From positions 1 to 36,980 of the forward strand of contig DJEF01000034.1 of the NCBI GenBank assembly GCA_002431285.1: DNA of 36,980 bases. Reading direction: 5' to 3'. Below, piece after piece: positions 17,975 through 25,960 of the stretch; the first letter of the stretch is position 1, and every line of letters begins with the position of its first letter. The stretch comes from Ruminococcaceae bacterium UBA5905 (GTDB taxonomy: Bacteria; Bacillota; Clostridia; Oscillospirales; Acutalibacteraceae). Under the pieces are notes generated by a model that saw only the letters and a list, made by a program, of their open reading frames with translations, was not told the DNA's origin and ran no database searches. The position numbers and the translations under genes were made by a program.

Positions 17975-18010
17975 AAAGCCGCAGGCGATATCGCCTGCGG
18001 CTTTTGCCTT
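17975..18010 (+). terminator. Palindromic terminator
   Basis: AAAGCCGCAGGCGAT is followed directly by its exact reverse complement (17975-18004), then TTTTGCCTT. It would end the DUF1292 / RNA transcript. The A residues on the other side are few, so it is mainly a plus-strand terminator. Confidence 0.75.
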
Positions 18011-18113
18011 ATCCGCCGAGTGACGGCAGGTGCACCGGTTTTACGCAGCAATACCGCAGCAACGCTGCGACATCGTTGTGGCATTGCCGCGATATTGTCG
18101 CCGCGTGACTGCC
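18011..18113. other. Gene-free, hairpin-rich segment
   Basis: No gene is seen here. Several inverted repeats occur: CGCAGC-AAC-GCTGCG, and GCGACATCG pairing with CGA-TAT-TGTCGC. The segment ends at a second strong terminator. It could be a second small RNA or the remains of one; no promoter is convincing. Confidence 0.35.
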
Positions 18114-18152
18114 AGAGCGCCGGGCAGAAGTTTCTGCCCGGCGCTCTTTTTT
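18114..18152 (+). terminator. Strong plus-strand terminator
   Basis: AGAGCGCCGGGCAGAA (18114-18129) and its exact complement TTCTGCCCGGCGCTCT (18132-18147) enclose two bases, followed by a run of six T residues (18147-18152). On the minus strand the same stem lies 33 bases past the GH127 stop but is not followed by T residues. Confidence 0.85.
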
Positions 18153-18185
18153 CCGTTTTTGCTCCGGCAAAGCTGCCCGGAACGC

Positions 18186-20024
18186 TTATCCCGAATACAC
18201 GGGCCGCCCGCGCAGCAGCCACACCTGCATTTCCGTCTCCCCCCGGTTTGCGAATGCGTAATAGGGAATCAGCGTCAGCGGGAACGGCTCATACGCCACC
18301 GCCGCCGCATCCGGATACAGGTTTGCTGTGGGTTGTGGGCGGAAGGCAGTGGTTTCCAGCCGGGGCAGCAGCCATTCGCTGTCCAGCAGCCGGAATTGTC
18401 CCTGTATATCCACCGCAACAGCCGCCAAATCCGCCCCATTGTCCACCCCTTCGGCGCAATAGACCACCGGACCCCGCATCACTGCCACCCGTCCGGCATC
18501 GGCATGCACTCGGGGGTTCGCCGCCACCAGCCGCACGGGCATATCCAGCTCCAGCGTCACCGCGGCATCCCCCTCCACCGGCACATAGGCATAGCCGTTT
18601 TCCAGCGTATACGCCCGATCCAGCGTGAACCGGCGGCACCAGCCCGGGATCCGGAACGCCAGCCGACGCTTCTCCCCCTGATACTGCACCGAAACGGTGC
18701 CGTTTTGCGGATACACCGTGCGCTGGGTCAACCGAATGCCGTCCGTGTCCAGCACCGAGTCCATATATTGATGGACATATACTGTATCGTCGTCCATTCC
18801 ATAAGCATAGCCGCCCACCGATGCCACAAAGCGCAAGATATTGGGTGGGCAGCAAGAACATTCGAACACTTCCAGCCGCTGAGTGATGGGAAACCGTTCC
18901 TCCATTGTCGTGGAGGTGTTCACGTGGTTGAACGCCGGATCCACCGCCAACGGATTTTCGTAGAAGAAGGATTTTCCGTCCATCGAGACCCCCGACAGGA
19001 TACCATTGTACAGCACCGTTTCCACTATATCCCCATACCGGCTGTCGGCGCCGAACCGCTGCATCCGTCCGGCAAACATCGCCATAGCGATGGAGGCGCA
19101 GGTCTCCGCATAGGCGGTGCGGTTGGGCAGGTCGTAATCCACCGTAAACGCCTCCCCCAGATAAGTGGAGCCAACCCCGCCGGTAATATACATACGCTGC
19201 CCGACGACATTTTCAAACAGCCGCCGGCAGGTCTGCTCCAGCGCCGTATCGCCGTATTCCTCTGCCACGTCCGCCGCCCCGCAGAGCAGATACAGCGCCC
19301 GCACGGCATGCCCCTCTGCCGTCGTTCGTTCCCGCAGGGGCACCTCATCCTGGTTAAACGGCTCTTTTATCCAGTCCTGTCCCATCCGATCCTGCGCCGG
19401 ATGCTGTCCGTGCTGGTCGATGAAATATTGTGCCAGCGCCGCATACCGCTTTTCCCCAGTAGCGCGGTAGAGCCGCATCAGCGCCAGCTCAATTTCCGGA
19501 TGCCCCGGGGTGATGAAACCGGCGCTATGCTCCTGCCGGAACACCCGCTCGATATAGTCCGCATACCGGCACATCGCCCGCAGAAACCGCTCCTTGCCGG
19601 TCATCTCATAATAGGCGACCGCCGCCTCAAACCAATGTCCCGCGCAGTACAGCTCGTGGCAATTCCGGTCTCGGAACCGTTTGTCCTGCTCCATCACCAG
19701 AAAGTGGCTGTTGAAATAGCCGTTTTCATCCTGATGCTGCAAAATGCAGTCAATGGTCTCCTCCAGAATGGCGGCGATCCCCTCATCCGGTTGGGTGCGC
19801 AAGCAATAAGCTGCCCCCTCCATCCACTTGGCTACATCGGAATCCCAGAATACGTGGGGCGGGTTTGGGTCGCCCTCTTTCCAGCCGCACCGCAGCGCCT
19901 CAAAGCGCCCCGTCTCCCGAAAACGCTCGTATACCGCCCGCAGCGTCGTCTGCCGGTTGATGTCCTGGCGGGTCTTCCAGAACCCGCCGGTGATGGTCAC
20001 ATCCGAAAATCGGATATTCTTCAT
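18186..20024 (-). CDS. GH127 beta-L-arabinofuranosidase
   Basis: GH127 enzymes release beta-L-arabinofuranose, for example from hydroxyproline-linked arabinans of plant cell-wall proteins. The product has 612 residues from the ATG at 20024 (MKNIRFSDVTITGGFW), which has GGAGG upstream; the 40 further in-frame codons upstream overlap the promoter. It has an alpha/alpha-barrel catalytic part and C-terminal beta domains. Zinc-binding and catalytic residues known from HypBA1 are all present: Glu and Cys in AYAETCASIA (about 307 and 309) and the Cys-Cys pair in VFECSCCPPN (about 391-392), the first being the expected nucleophile. No signal peptide, so it acts in the cytoplasm on imported oligosaccharides. 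The divergent AraC regulator probably controls it. Confidence 0.9.
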   Translation of the reverse strand: MKNIRFSDVTITGGFWKTRQDINRQTTLRAVYERFRETGRFEALRCGWKEGDPNPPHVFWDSDVAKWMEGAAYCLRTQPDEGIAAILEETIDCILQHQDENGYFNSHFLVMEQDKRFRDRNCHELYCAGHWFEAAVAYYEMTGKERFLRAMCRYADYIERVFRQEHSAGFITPGHPEIELALMRLYRATGEKRYAALAQYFIDQHGQHPAQDRMGQDWIKEPFNQDEVPLRERTTAEGHAVRALYLLCGAADVAEEYGDTALEQTCRRLFENVVGQRMYITGGVGSTYLGEAFTVDYDLPNRTAYAETCASIAMAMFAGRMQRFGADSRYGDIVETVLYNGILSGVSMDGKSFFYENPLAVDPAFNHVNTSTTMEERFPITQRLEVFECSCCPPNILRFVASVGGYAYGMDDDTVYVHQYMDSVLDTDGIRLTQRTVYPQNGTVSVQYQGEKRRLAFRIPGWCRRFTLDRAYTLENGYAYVPVEGDAAVTLELDMPVRLVAANPRVHADAGRVAVMRGPVVYCAEGVDNGADLAAVAVDIQGQFRLLDSEWLLPRLETTAFRPQPTANLYPDAAAVAYEPFPLTLIPYYAFANRGETEMQVWLLRGRPVYSG

Positions 20025-20049
20025 ACTGCCTCCGTCCTTTCTGTTCGGG

Positions 20050-20099
20050 TTGATTTTCCTTGCAAATTGGAGTATACTGGATGCAGCAATATTTAGCAA
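20050..20099. promoter_or_regulatory. Overlapping divergent promoters, GH127 and AraC genes
   Basis: Plus strand: TTGATT (20050-20055), 17 bases, TATACT (20073-20078). Minus strand: TTGCTA (20094-20099), 17 bases, TATACT (20071-20076). The two -10 boxes share the palindrome AGTATACT (20071-20078), so polymerase can bind for only one direction at a time. A GCAATA direct repeat (20086-20091 and 20096-20101, ten bases apart) near the minus -35 box is a possible AraC-type half-site pair. Confidence 0.65.
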
Positions 20100-20134
20100 T
20101 ACCGAAACATAGGGAAAAGGTGAGAAAATTCGAT

Positions 20135-20917
20135 ATGCTAACATTGGATAACGGTGCCCGCTTTGCCTACGATATGATCGGCGAATTCCGCTCCCGTGAC
20201 ACCTGGATACACGGCAGACGCACCATTCCGAGCCACGAGGTCATTCTGGTGCTGGAGGGGACGGTATATATCACCGAAGAGGAGCAGGCATATGCTCTGG
20301 AGAAAAACCACCTATTGGTGCTGGAGCCGGGCAAGGAGCATTTTGGGCATCGGGCGTCCACCGAGCCGGTGGCGTTTTACTGGTTTCATTACTTCTCCGA
20401 CCTGCCGCTGCCCCTGAAGCTCTATACCGGCGGGGACGTCTATGAGCTTACGCAGCTGCTCAAGCGCCTGCTGCACACCGCCAACGCACGCCCCGACGCC
20501 ACAGCCGCCGCCGACGCCCTCAGCTATCTCATCTGGGACGAGCTGAACCGGCTGGCAGCGGAGGAGCACCACGCAGACCACGCATTGGATGTGCAGATCA
20601 CGGAATATATCCGCAATCACATCGACACCAATCTGTCCATCGCCGCCATCGCCGCGCATATGGGCTATAATCCGGACTATCTGGGCAAATGCTTCCGGCG
20701 CTGGCACGGGGTGGGGCTGAAGGAGTACATCGCCAACCGCCGGATGCAGCAAGCCAAAAACCGGCTGCTCACCACCTCCCTGAGCGTCAAGGAGATCGCC
20801 GCCTCCCTAGGCTATCGGGAGGAGAACCGATTCATTAAGTTCTTTCTCTATCACGAGGGGATCAGCCCCACCGCCTTTCGCACCCAATACTGCCACACCC
20901 ACATCAACAGCCGATAA
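20135..20917 (+). CDS. AraC family regulator
   Basis: This 260-residue regulator, from the ATG at 20135 (AGGTGAG about 10 bases upstream), has an N-terminal cupin sugar-sensing domain (SHEVILVLEGTVYITEE, HLLVLEPGKEHFGHR). Its C-terminal double helix-turn-helix runs IRNHIDTNLSIAAIAAHMG then GLKEYIANRRMQQAKNRLL and VKEIAASLGYREENRFIKF. It is divergent from the GH127 gene and shares a promoter region with it, so it most likely activates the arabinofuranosidase in response to arabinose or an arabinoside. The ligand is inference. Confidence 0.9.
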   Translation: MLTLDNGARFAYDMIGEFRSRDTWIHGRRTIPSHEVILVLEGTVYITEEEQAYALEKNHLLVLEPGKEHFGHRASTEPVAFYWFHYFSDLPLPLKLYTGGDVYELTQLLKRLLHTANARPDATAAADALSYLIWDELNRLAAEEHHADHALDVQITEYIRNHIDTNLSIAAIAAHMGYNPDYLGKCFRRWHGVGLKEYIANRRMQQAKNRLLTTSLSVKEIAASLGYREENRFIKFFLYHEGISPTAFRTQYCHTHINSR

Positions 20918-20947
20918 AAGAACGCCGGTCGGGTTTCCGACCGGCGC
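20913..20947. terminator. Bidirectional terminator
   Basis: CGCCGGTCGG (20923-20932) and CCGACCGGCG (20937-20946) form a perfect 10-bp stem. On the minus strand TTCTTTTAT follows, so it best ends the uxuA-to-oxidoreductase operon (stop at 20966); on the plus strand it follows the AraC gene but with a weaker tail. Confidence 0.8.
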
Positions 20948-20965
20948 TGTTGCGTGGTTAGTTGC

Positions 20966-22135
20966 TTATTTTGCTCCTGCGTAGCTGCTGGAGGTGTCCG
21001 CCACCACCGCCTGCACATTTTCCTTGCGGCGGGAGGTCTTGACCCGTTTCATCAGCTCCTCATAGTACACATCCTCATCAAAGGGAATCTCCACCGGATG
21101 CCCCAGGAAGCAGGACAGGTGCATGGCATTGGACAGGGTCAGCCCGCGGATACCCTCCACGCCCTCTGCTACCAGCGGCGCGCCGTGCAGAATATGGGCG
21201 GCAAAAGCGTTCAGCACACCCACATGCTGGGGGTTCTGCCCATCCGTTTCCACCTCGGAATAGGTCACCTTCGGCTGTCCGAAGGGCACCTTGTTGGTCT
21301 TGGAGAACTCCGGCTCCGCCACATCCAGCTCATATTTGTAGAGCTTATCGTTCTCCACCACCAGCTTGCCCTTATCCAGCGTCAGCTCAAACCGGTTGGA
21401 GCCGGGAGCGTCGCCGGTGGAGGTGATGAATACACCGGTGGCACCGTTTTCAAACTCCATATAGGCGGTCACATCGTCCTCCACCTCAATGTCGTGCCAT
21501 TTGCCGAAATGCAGATGGGCGTCCACCTTCACCGGCAGACCGCAGATCCACTGGAACATATCCAGCTGGTGGGGGCACTGGTTCAGCAGCACGCCGCCAC
21601 CCTCCCCCGACCAGGTGGCGCGCCAGGCGCCGGAATCGTAATACGCCTGGGGACGGTACCAGTTGGTGATAATCCAGTTTGCCCGGCGCAGAGCGCCCAT
21701 CTCGCCGCTCTCCACGATCTCCTTCATCTTGCGGTATACGCAGTTGGTGCGCTGATTGAACATCATCGCAAAGGTGACATCTGCCTTGGCTGCCGCCTCG
21801 TTCATCTCCCGCACCTGCTTCGTATACACGCCGGCGGGCTTTTCGCACATGACGTGCAGATGGTGCTTAAAGCCCTCCATGGCATACCGGGGATGGTCAT
21901 AATGGGGGATCGACACGATCACCGCGTCGATCTTCCCGCTTTCCATCATTTTGATGGCGTCGTCGAACCGCTCCACCGTGGCGGGCAGATTCTCCTGGGC
22001 CCACTGCAGCCGATCGGGGTTGATGTCGCACACCGCCGCCAGCTCAATTTCCGGGCATTTTCCCTCAACGATGTTCTTGGCATGCGCCGAGCCCATATTG
22101 CCGATACCGATGATACCCATACGAATTTTATCCAT
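20966..22135 (-). CDS. Gfo/Idh/MocA family oxidoreductase
   Basis: This is an NAD(P)-dependent sugar oxidoreductase. The 389-residue product starts at the ATG at 22135, placed well after AAAGGAAG; the ATG two codons earlier is too close. It has the Rossmann motif GIIGIGNMGSAHA (7-19), the conserved EKP at 98-100 (CEKPAGV) and the substrate-domain segment LLNQCPHQLDMFQWICG. It is the last gene of the uxuA operon, next to two sugar-phosphate isomerase/epimerase genes. That pairing is typical of routes in which a sugar hydroxyl, often C3, is oxidised and a neighbouring bond is then epimerised or eliminated. The substrate is not known. Confidence 0.9.
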   Translation of the reverse strand: MDKIRMGIIGIGNMGSAHAKNIVEGKCPEIELAAVCDINPDRLQWAQENLPATVERFDDAIKMMESGKIDAVIVSIPHYDHPRYAMEGFKHHLHVMCEKPAGVYTKQVREMNEAAAKADVTFAMMFNQRTNCVYRKMKEIVESGEMGALRRANWIITNWYRPQAYYDSGAWRATWSGEGGGVLLNQCPHQLDMFQWICGLPVKVDAHLHFGKWHDIEVEDDVTAYMEFENGATGVFITSTGDAPGSNRFELTLDKGKLVVENDKLYKYELDVAEPEFSKTNKVPFGQPKVTYSEVETDGQNPQHVGVLNAFAAHILHGAPLVAEGVEGIRGLTLSNAMHLSCFLGHPVEIPFDEDVYYEELMKRVKTSRRKENVQAVVADTSSSYAGAK

Positions 22136-22169
22136 ATGCATTCTTCCTTTCCGTGTGGTGTGGTCGTGT

Positions 22170-22934
22170 TTATTCCAGCCCCTGCGCCCGCAGGAACCGA
22201 TAGCTTTTTTCCAGGCAGGCAAAGGGATCCTCGCCGTAGCAGTTATCCTGCTCCACCAGCGCATAGCGGACACCCGCCTGTTCCAGCGCCGGGAGAATCT
22301 TCTGCCAGGGCAGATTGCCGCTGCCCACTGGAGCCATATGCTGCTCCTTCTGTCCGTCGGCCACCATATCCTTCAGGTGTACACAGGGGATGCGCCCGGA
22401 CAGCCGGTCGATCCAGTCCACCACCTCGGCGCCGCCCCAATGCACCCAATAGGTATCCAGGGTAAACACCAGTTCCTCCGGGGCGGTATGCTCCACCAGA
22501 TACGCCATCCGTGTCTCCCCGTCTCCCGCATCCCGGGTGAACTCAAAGCCGTGGTTGTGGTACGACAGGCATTTCCCCACCGAGGCGAAATACCGCCCGG
22601 TGGTCTGCGCCAGCCGGATGACCTCGTCCATACCCTCTGTGCCCGGCGCCTGCCGCCCGCTGCCCAGACCGATATAGTCGCAGCCGAACACCGTATGCTC
22701 CGCTGCCACCCGCTCCGGCTCTTTCTCCAGCCGTTCCTGTGGAATATGGGTCAGCACGCACCGCAGGCCGTTCTTTTGCAGCTGCTCCTGCAGCCACTCC
22801 GGCTCATAGGCACACACGCCGGAGATCTGCACCGTCCGATAGCCGATGTCCGCCACCCGTTTGAGGGATTCGGCAAAATCCTCCAGCGTCTTGCACTGTT
22901 CCCGCAGGGTATAAAATTGCGCTCCGATCTGCAT
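22170..22934 (-). CDS. Sugar phosphate isomerase/epimerase (TIM barrel) 2
   Basis: This 254-residue protein of the AP-endonuclease-2-like (Xyl isomerase-like) TIM-barrel superfamily starts at the ATG at 22934 (MQIGAQFYTLREQ), with AAGGAG upstream. Candidate metal ligands lie at strand ends: His in LSYHNHGFEF, Asp in FTLDTYWVHWGG, His in CVHLKDM and Glu in ALVEQD. This opening and pattern resemble IolE/IolI-like enzymes. It lies between a second, dissimilar TIM barrel (51 bases upstream) and the Gfo/Idh/MocA gene (34 bases downstream). The reaction is not known; an isomerase, epimerase or lyase on a keto-sugar is inferred. Confidence 0.85.
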   Translation of the reverse strand: MQIGAQFYTLREQCKTLEDFAESLKRVADIGYRTVQISGVCAYEPEWLQEQLQKNGLRCVLTHIPQERLEKEPERVAAEHTVFGCDYIGLGSGRQAPGTEGMDEVIRLAQTTGRYFASVGKCLSYHNHGFEFTRDAGDGETRMAYLVEHTAPEELVFTLDTYWVHWGGAEVVDWIDRLSGRIPCVHLKDMVADGQKEQHMAPVGSGNLPWQKILPALEQAGVRYALVEQDNCYGEDPFACLEKSYRFLRAQGLE

Positions 22935-22985
22935 TCTGTCTCTCTCCTTATCCATACCATGTGGCGGCGTCCCGCGCCGCAGCGG

Positions 22986-23825
22986 TCACAGCGCCTCCCT
23001 GAGCGCGGCCACCGCCGCGTCAAACGCTGCCCGCTGAGTGGGATATTCATAGGCGGCCATCTGGGTCTTGGCCTCGTCCTTTTCCAAGGCTGCGAAGCCG
23101 GAAAACACCGTCAGATGGGGCTCCAATGTGAGCTGCCAGCCGCCCCGGGCGATAAACCGGCGGAGTATCTCCGGCACATGGCCGATACCCTTGCCGCAGG
23201 GAACCACCTTGCCCCCCTCCGCACAATCCTTGACATGGAAGTAGACGATGCGCTCCTGCAGCAGCTCCCAGGCTGCCAGCGTGTCCTGCCCGCACTGGAT
23301 AAAGTTGGCGGGGTCGAAAATGCCCCCCATCTCCGGAAACTGCTCCAGAATGTCTGCGCACCGGGACGCCACATCGCCGTAGATACCTTTTTCGTTCTCA
23401 TGGCACAGACGGATGCCGCTGCCCCGGGCAGTCTCCACCATCCGTCCCAGCCGCTCCATCACCTCGTCCCGATAGACGGCCGGATCCTCGCCGGCCGGCA
23501 TATAGAAACTGAACATCCGGATATTCTCACTGCCCATGATCTGCCCCAGCTCCAGCGTGTGCTTCAGCTTATCCAGATGGGGCTCCATAGGATCGGTAAT
23601 ACCGATCTTCCCCAGGGGCGAGCCGATGCTCCAGATGCGCAAACCGTTGGCATCCAGCTGCGCCTTGACTTCCTTGGCCTCGGCGCAGGTATATTCCACG
23701 AAGTTTTTCTTCCCAATGGTCCGCGCCTCCAGATGGCGGATACCGTTGTCTTTCATGGCCGCGATTTGGTCGGCCAGCGCCGCGCCCGCCTCGTCGGCGA
23801 AAGCGCCCAATACGATCTCTTTCAC
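22986..23825 (-). CDS. Sugar phosphate isomerase/epimerase (TIM barrel) 1
   Basis: This 279-residue member of the same superfamily has a different sequence from its neighbour. Translation starts at a GTG at 23825 (KEIVLGAFADEAG), which has AAAGGAGG about 10 bases upstream; longer in-frame readings run into the SDR gene. Probable metal ligands are Glu in LCHENEKGIYGD, Asp in GGIFDPANFIQCG, His in YFHVKDC and Glu in LTLEPHL. The gene follows the SDR gene by 20 bases within the uxuA operon. It may act on the product of UxuB or on a keto-sugar made by the Gfo/Idh/MocA enzyme; the sequence does not decide. Confidence 0.85.
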   Translation of the reverse strand: MKEIVLGAFADEAGAALADQIAAMKDNGIRHLEARTIGKKNFVEYTCAEAKEVKAQLDANGLRIWSIGSPLGKIGITDPMEPHLDKLKHTLELGQIMGSENIRMFSFYMPAGEDPAVYRDEVMERLGRMVETARGSGIRLCHENEKGIYGDVASRCADILEQFPEMGGIFDPANFIQCGQDTLAAWELLQERIVYFHVKDCAEGGKVVPCGKGIGHVPEILRRFIARGGWQLTLEPHLTVFSGFAALEKDEAKTQMAAYEYPTQRAAFDAAVAALREAL

Positions 23826-23845
23826 AGTGCCGTTTCCTCCTTTAC

Positions 23846-24676
23846 TCACACGCCGCTGTATGCGGAGAATCCGCCGTCCACCGGCACAGTGATACCGGTC
23901 ACGAAGCCGGATTTTGTTGCATCCAGCAGCCATTCCACGGTGCCCAGCAGCTCCTCCGCCTCACCGAACCGCCCCATGGGAGTGGAGCGCAGAATTTTCC
24001 CGGTGCGGGGGGTGGGGGTGCCGTCCTCGTTGAAGAGCAGCGCCCGGTTCTGATTCGTGACGAAGAATCCGGGAGCGACGGCGTTGACCCGGATGCCCTC
24101 CTTGGCGAAATGCACCGCCAGCCAGGAGGTGAAGTTGGATACCGCCGCCTTGGCCGCCGAATAGGCGGGGATCTTTGTCAGCGGGCGATAGGCGTTCATG
24201 GAGGAGATATTCAGCACACAGCAGCCCTCCCGTCCCAGCATATCCGGCATAAACACCTGGCTGGGCAGCAGTACGCCCTTGAGATTCAGGTCAAACACAA
24301 AGTCGAAGCCTTTTTCCTCGATATTGAAGAAGGTGAGAAAATCCTCCGCCGTTTCATCCCCCGCCTCGTATTCCTCGTGCAGGGTGGTGCAGCGGGGATT
24401 GTTGCCGCCGGCGCCGTTGATGAGGATGTCGCACTTGCCGTACTTCGCCAGCACCGCCTGATGGACCTCCTCCAGATTGGCCTTATCCAGCACGTTGGTC
24501 TTGTAGGCCGTGGCCTCGCCGCCGGCCGCCCGAATTTTCTCCGCCACCGCCTCGGCGGCCTGCTCGTTGAGATCCAGCAGGGCTACCTTGGCGCCCTTGC
24601 CCGCCAGAAACTCCGCAAACCCGGAACACAGCACGCCGCCGGCGCCGGTGATCACAATAACCTGTTTCATTGTCAT
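23846..24676 (-). CDS. SDR family D-mannonate oxidoreductase (UxuB-like)
   Basis: This 276-residue classical-type SDR probably interconverts D-fructuronate and D-mannonate with NAD(H), as the SDR-type UxuB of Bacillus does. It has the glycine-rich loop TGAGGVLCSGFAEFLA, the NAG-equivalent INGAGGNNP, the catalytic serine in NISSMNAYRPL and Y-x-x-x-K in PAYSAAKAAV, ending GFVTGITVPVDGGFSAYSGV. The insert around GNNPRCTTLHEEY is seen in the mannonate subgroup. The ATG at 24676 has AAAGGAG upstream; two other ATGs are close. Neighbouring uxuA supports the assignment. Confidence 0.82.
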   Translation of the reverse strand: MTMKQVIVITGAGGVLCSGFAEFLAGKGAKVALLDLNEQAAEAVAEKIRAAGGEATAYKTNVLDKANLEEVHQAVLAKYGKCDILINGAGGNNPRCTTLHEEYEAGDETAEDFLTFFNIEEKGFDFVFDLNLKGVLLPSQVFMPDMLGREGCCVLNISSMNAYRPLTKIPAYSAAKAAVSNFTSWLAVHFAKEGIRVNAVAPGFFVTNQNRALLFNEDGTPTPRTGKILRSTPMGRFGEAEELLGTVEWLLDATKSGFVTGITVPVDGGFSAYSGV

Positions 24677-24686
24677 CCGCTCTCCT

Positions 24687-24842
24687 TTACTCAAATACTT
24701 TCAATACGGTCCGCATTTTTTGCACGGTGTCATTCCAGTCGTCTCCGAAAGCGCCCTCCAGGCTGATGCGGGCATTGTAGCCGTACTCCCGTAGCTTGGC
24801 CAAGCGGTGCATATCCGCGCCGATGCATACGCCAAATCGCAT
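24687..24842 (-). pseudogene. 51-codon remnant of a TIM-barrel isomerase/epimerase
   Basis: Between uxuA and the SDR gene lies a short open frame of 51 codons. Its start overlaps the uxuA stop as TAATG, and its TAA stop lies 10 bases before the SDR start. The first 22 residues (MRFGVCIGADMHRLAKLREYGY) look like strand 1 and helix 1 of a sugar-phosphate isomerase/epimerase. The next part (NARISLEGAFGDDW) looks like the final strand with its metal-binding Glu and the C-terminal helix of the same family. The middle of the barrel, roughly 200 residues, is absent, and the two ends meet in frame. I read this as an internal deletion that kept the original start, stop and frame. A real small protein cannot be excluded. 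Confidence 0.6.
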
Positions 24843-25882
24843 TATTTCCGCTCCCGCTCGACGGCTTCAAACAGACCCTCGATATAGGTGGCACCCAGCG
24901 CCCGGTCATACAGACCATAGCCGTAGCGGCCCTTTTCGCCCCAGATCATGCGCCCGTGGTCCGGACGCACATAGCCGTCAAAGCCGCTCTCCACCAGCGC
25001 CCGCACGATCTCATACATATCCAGCGAGCCGCAGGCGGTGGGGTGTCCCACCTCCTCAAACTGCCGGTCGCCGGTGTGCTTGATATTCCGCAGATGGGCA
25101 AAATGGATGCGTCCCGCAAACCGGCGGATCATATGGGGCAGGTCGTTATGTACATCCGCTCCCAGCGAGCCGGTGCAGAAAGTCAGCCCGTTGGCCGGAC
25201 TGTCCACCAGATGGAGGAACCGCTCCAGATTCTCCTCGTTGGTGATGATGCGGGGCAGCCCGAACATCCCCCACGGCGGATCGTCCGGGTGAATGGCCAT
25301 GTTGACCCCCACCTCCTCCGCCACGGGAATCACCGCCTTGAGAAAAGTCTCCAGATTTTTCCACAGTTGCTCCTCGCCCATGGTCTGATACTGCTCCAGC
25401 AGCGCTTTCAGCTCCGCCTTGGAATAGCTCTCGTCCCATCCGGGCAGCGACAGCTCACAGGTGAGGGGGTTCATATGCTTCACGGTCTCATCGTCATAGG
25501 CCAGCGCATTGGCCCCATCCGGCTGCGGATGCTCCAGCTCGCTGCGCAGCCAGTCGAACACCGGCATGAAGTTATAGCAGATGCACTTGACCCCCGCTTT
25601 CCCCAGGCGGCGCACATTTTCGCAATAATTGGCGATCAGCTGCGGCGCCTTGTCGTTGCCCAGCTTGATATCCTCCGGCACCGGCACGCTCTCCACCACT
25701 TCAAATGCCAGGCCCTTGTCCTGCGCCTTCTTTTTCAGCGCGGCGATGCTGTCCTCGCTCCACACGCCGCCCGCCGGCACATCGTACACTGCGGAAACGA
25801 TGCCCGTCATACCGGGGATCTGCCGGATATGATCCAGCGTCACCGGATCGCTGTCGCCATACCACCGAAACGTTAATTTCAT
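24842..25882 (-). CDS. uxuA: D-mannonate dehydratase
   Basis: UxuA dehydrates D-mannonate to 2-keto-3-deoxygluconate in hexuronate breakdown. The 346-residue product has the start MKLTFRWYGDSDPVTLDHI, the segment CYNFMPVFDWLRSEL, the metal-binding AIHPDDPPWGMFGLPRI, then FCTGSLGA, FAHLRNIK and a final VRPDHGRMIWGE, all characteristic. AGGAGG lies about seven bases upstream of the ATG. It is the first gene of the operon, driven from 25961-25989. The preceding enzyme UxaC and the following kinase KdgK are not in the window. Confidence 0.95.
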   Translation of the reverse strand: MKLTFRWYGDSDPVTLDHIRQIPGMTGIVSAVYDVPAGGVWSEDSIAALKKKAQDKGLAFEVVESVPVPEDIKLGNDKAPQLIANYCENVRRLGKAGVKCICYNFMPVFDWLRSELEHPQPDGANALAYDDETVKHMNPLTCELSLPGWDESYSKAELKALLEQYQTMGEEQLWKNLETFLKAVIPVAEEVGVNMAIHPDDPPWGMFGLPRIITNEENLERFLHLVDSPANGLTFCTGSLGADVHNDLPHMIRRFAGRIHFAHLRNIKHTGDRQFEEVGHPTACGSLDMYEIVRALVESGFDGYVRPDHGRMIWGEKGRYGYGLYDRALGATYIEGLFEAVERERK

Positions 25883-25908
25883 TCAAAAACCTCCTGCCGT
25901 TTTCTGAG

Positions 25909-25949
25909 GTGCGGCCCGCCGCGCCAAACGCGCAGGTCTGCGCCGCACC
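25909..25949 (-). promoter_or_regulatory. Structured 5' leader of uxuA
   Basis: Within the uxuA leader GGTGCGGC pairs with GCCGCACC (25942-25949 and 25909-25916), enclosing the further hairpin GCGCA-GACC-TGCGC. No T run follows, so it is not a plain terminator. It could stabilise the mRNA or bind a regulator. Confidence 0.45.
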
Positions 25950-25960
25950 CGTACAGGCTC

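Noticed and set aside
20966..22934. C-glycoside deglycosidase system (oxidoreductase plus TIM-barrel subunit)
   Set aside because: The oxidoreductase and isomerase types fit, but the small beta subunit expected beside the TIM-barrel subunit is missing, so I did not name it so.
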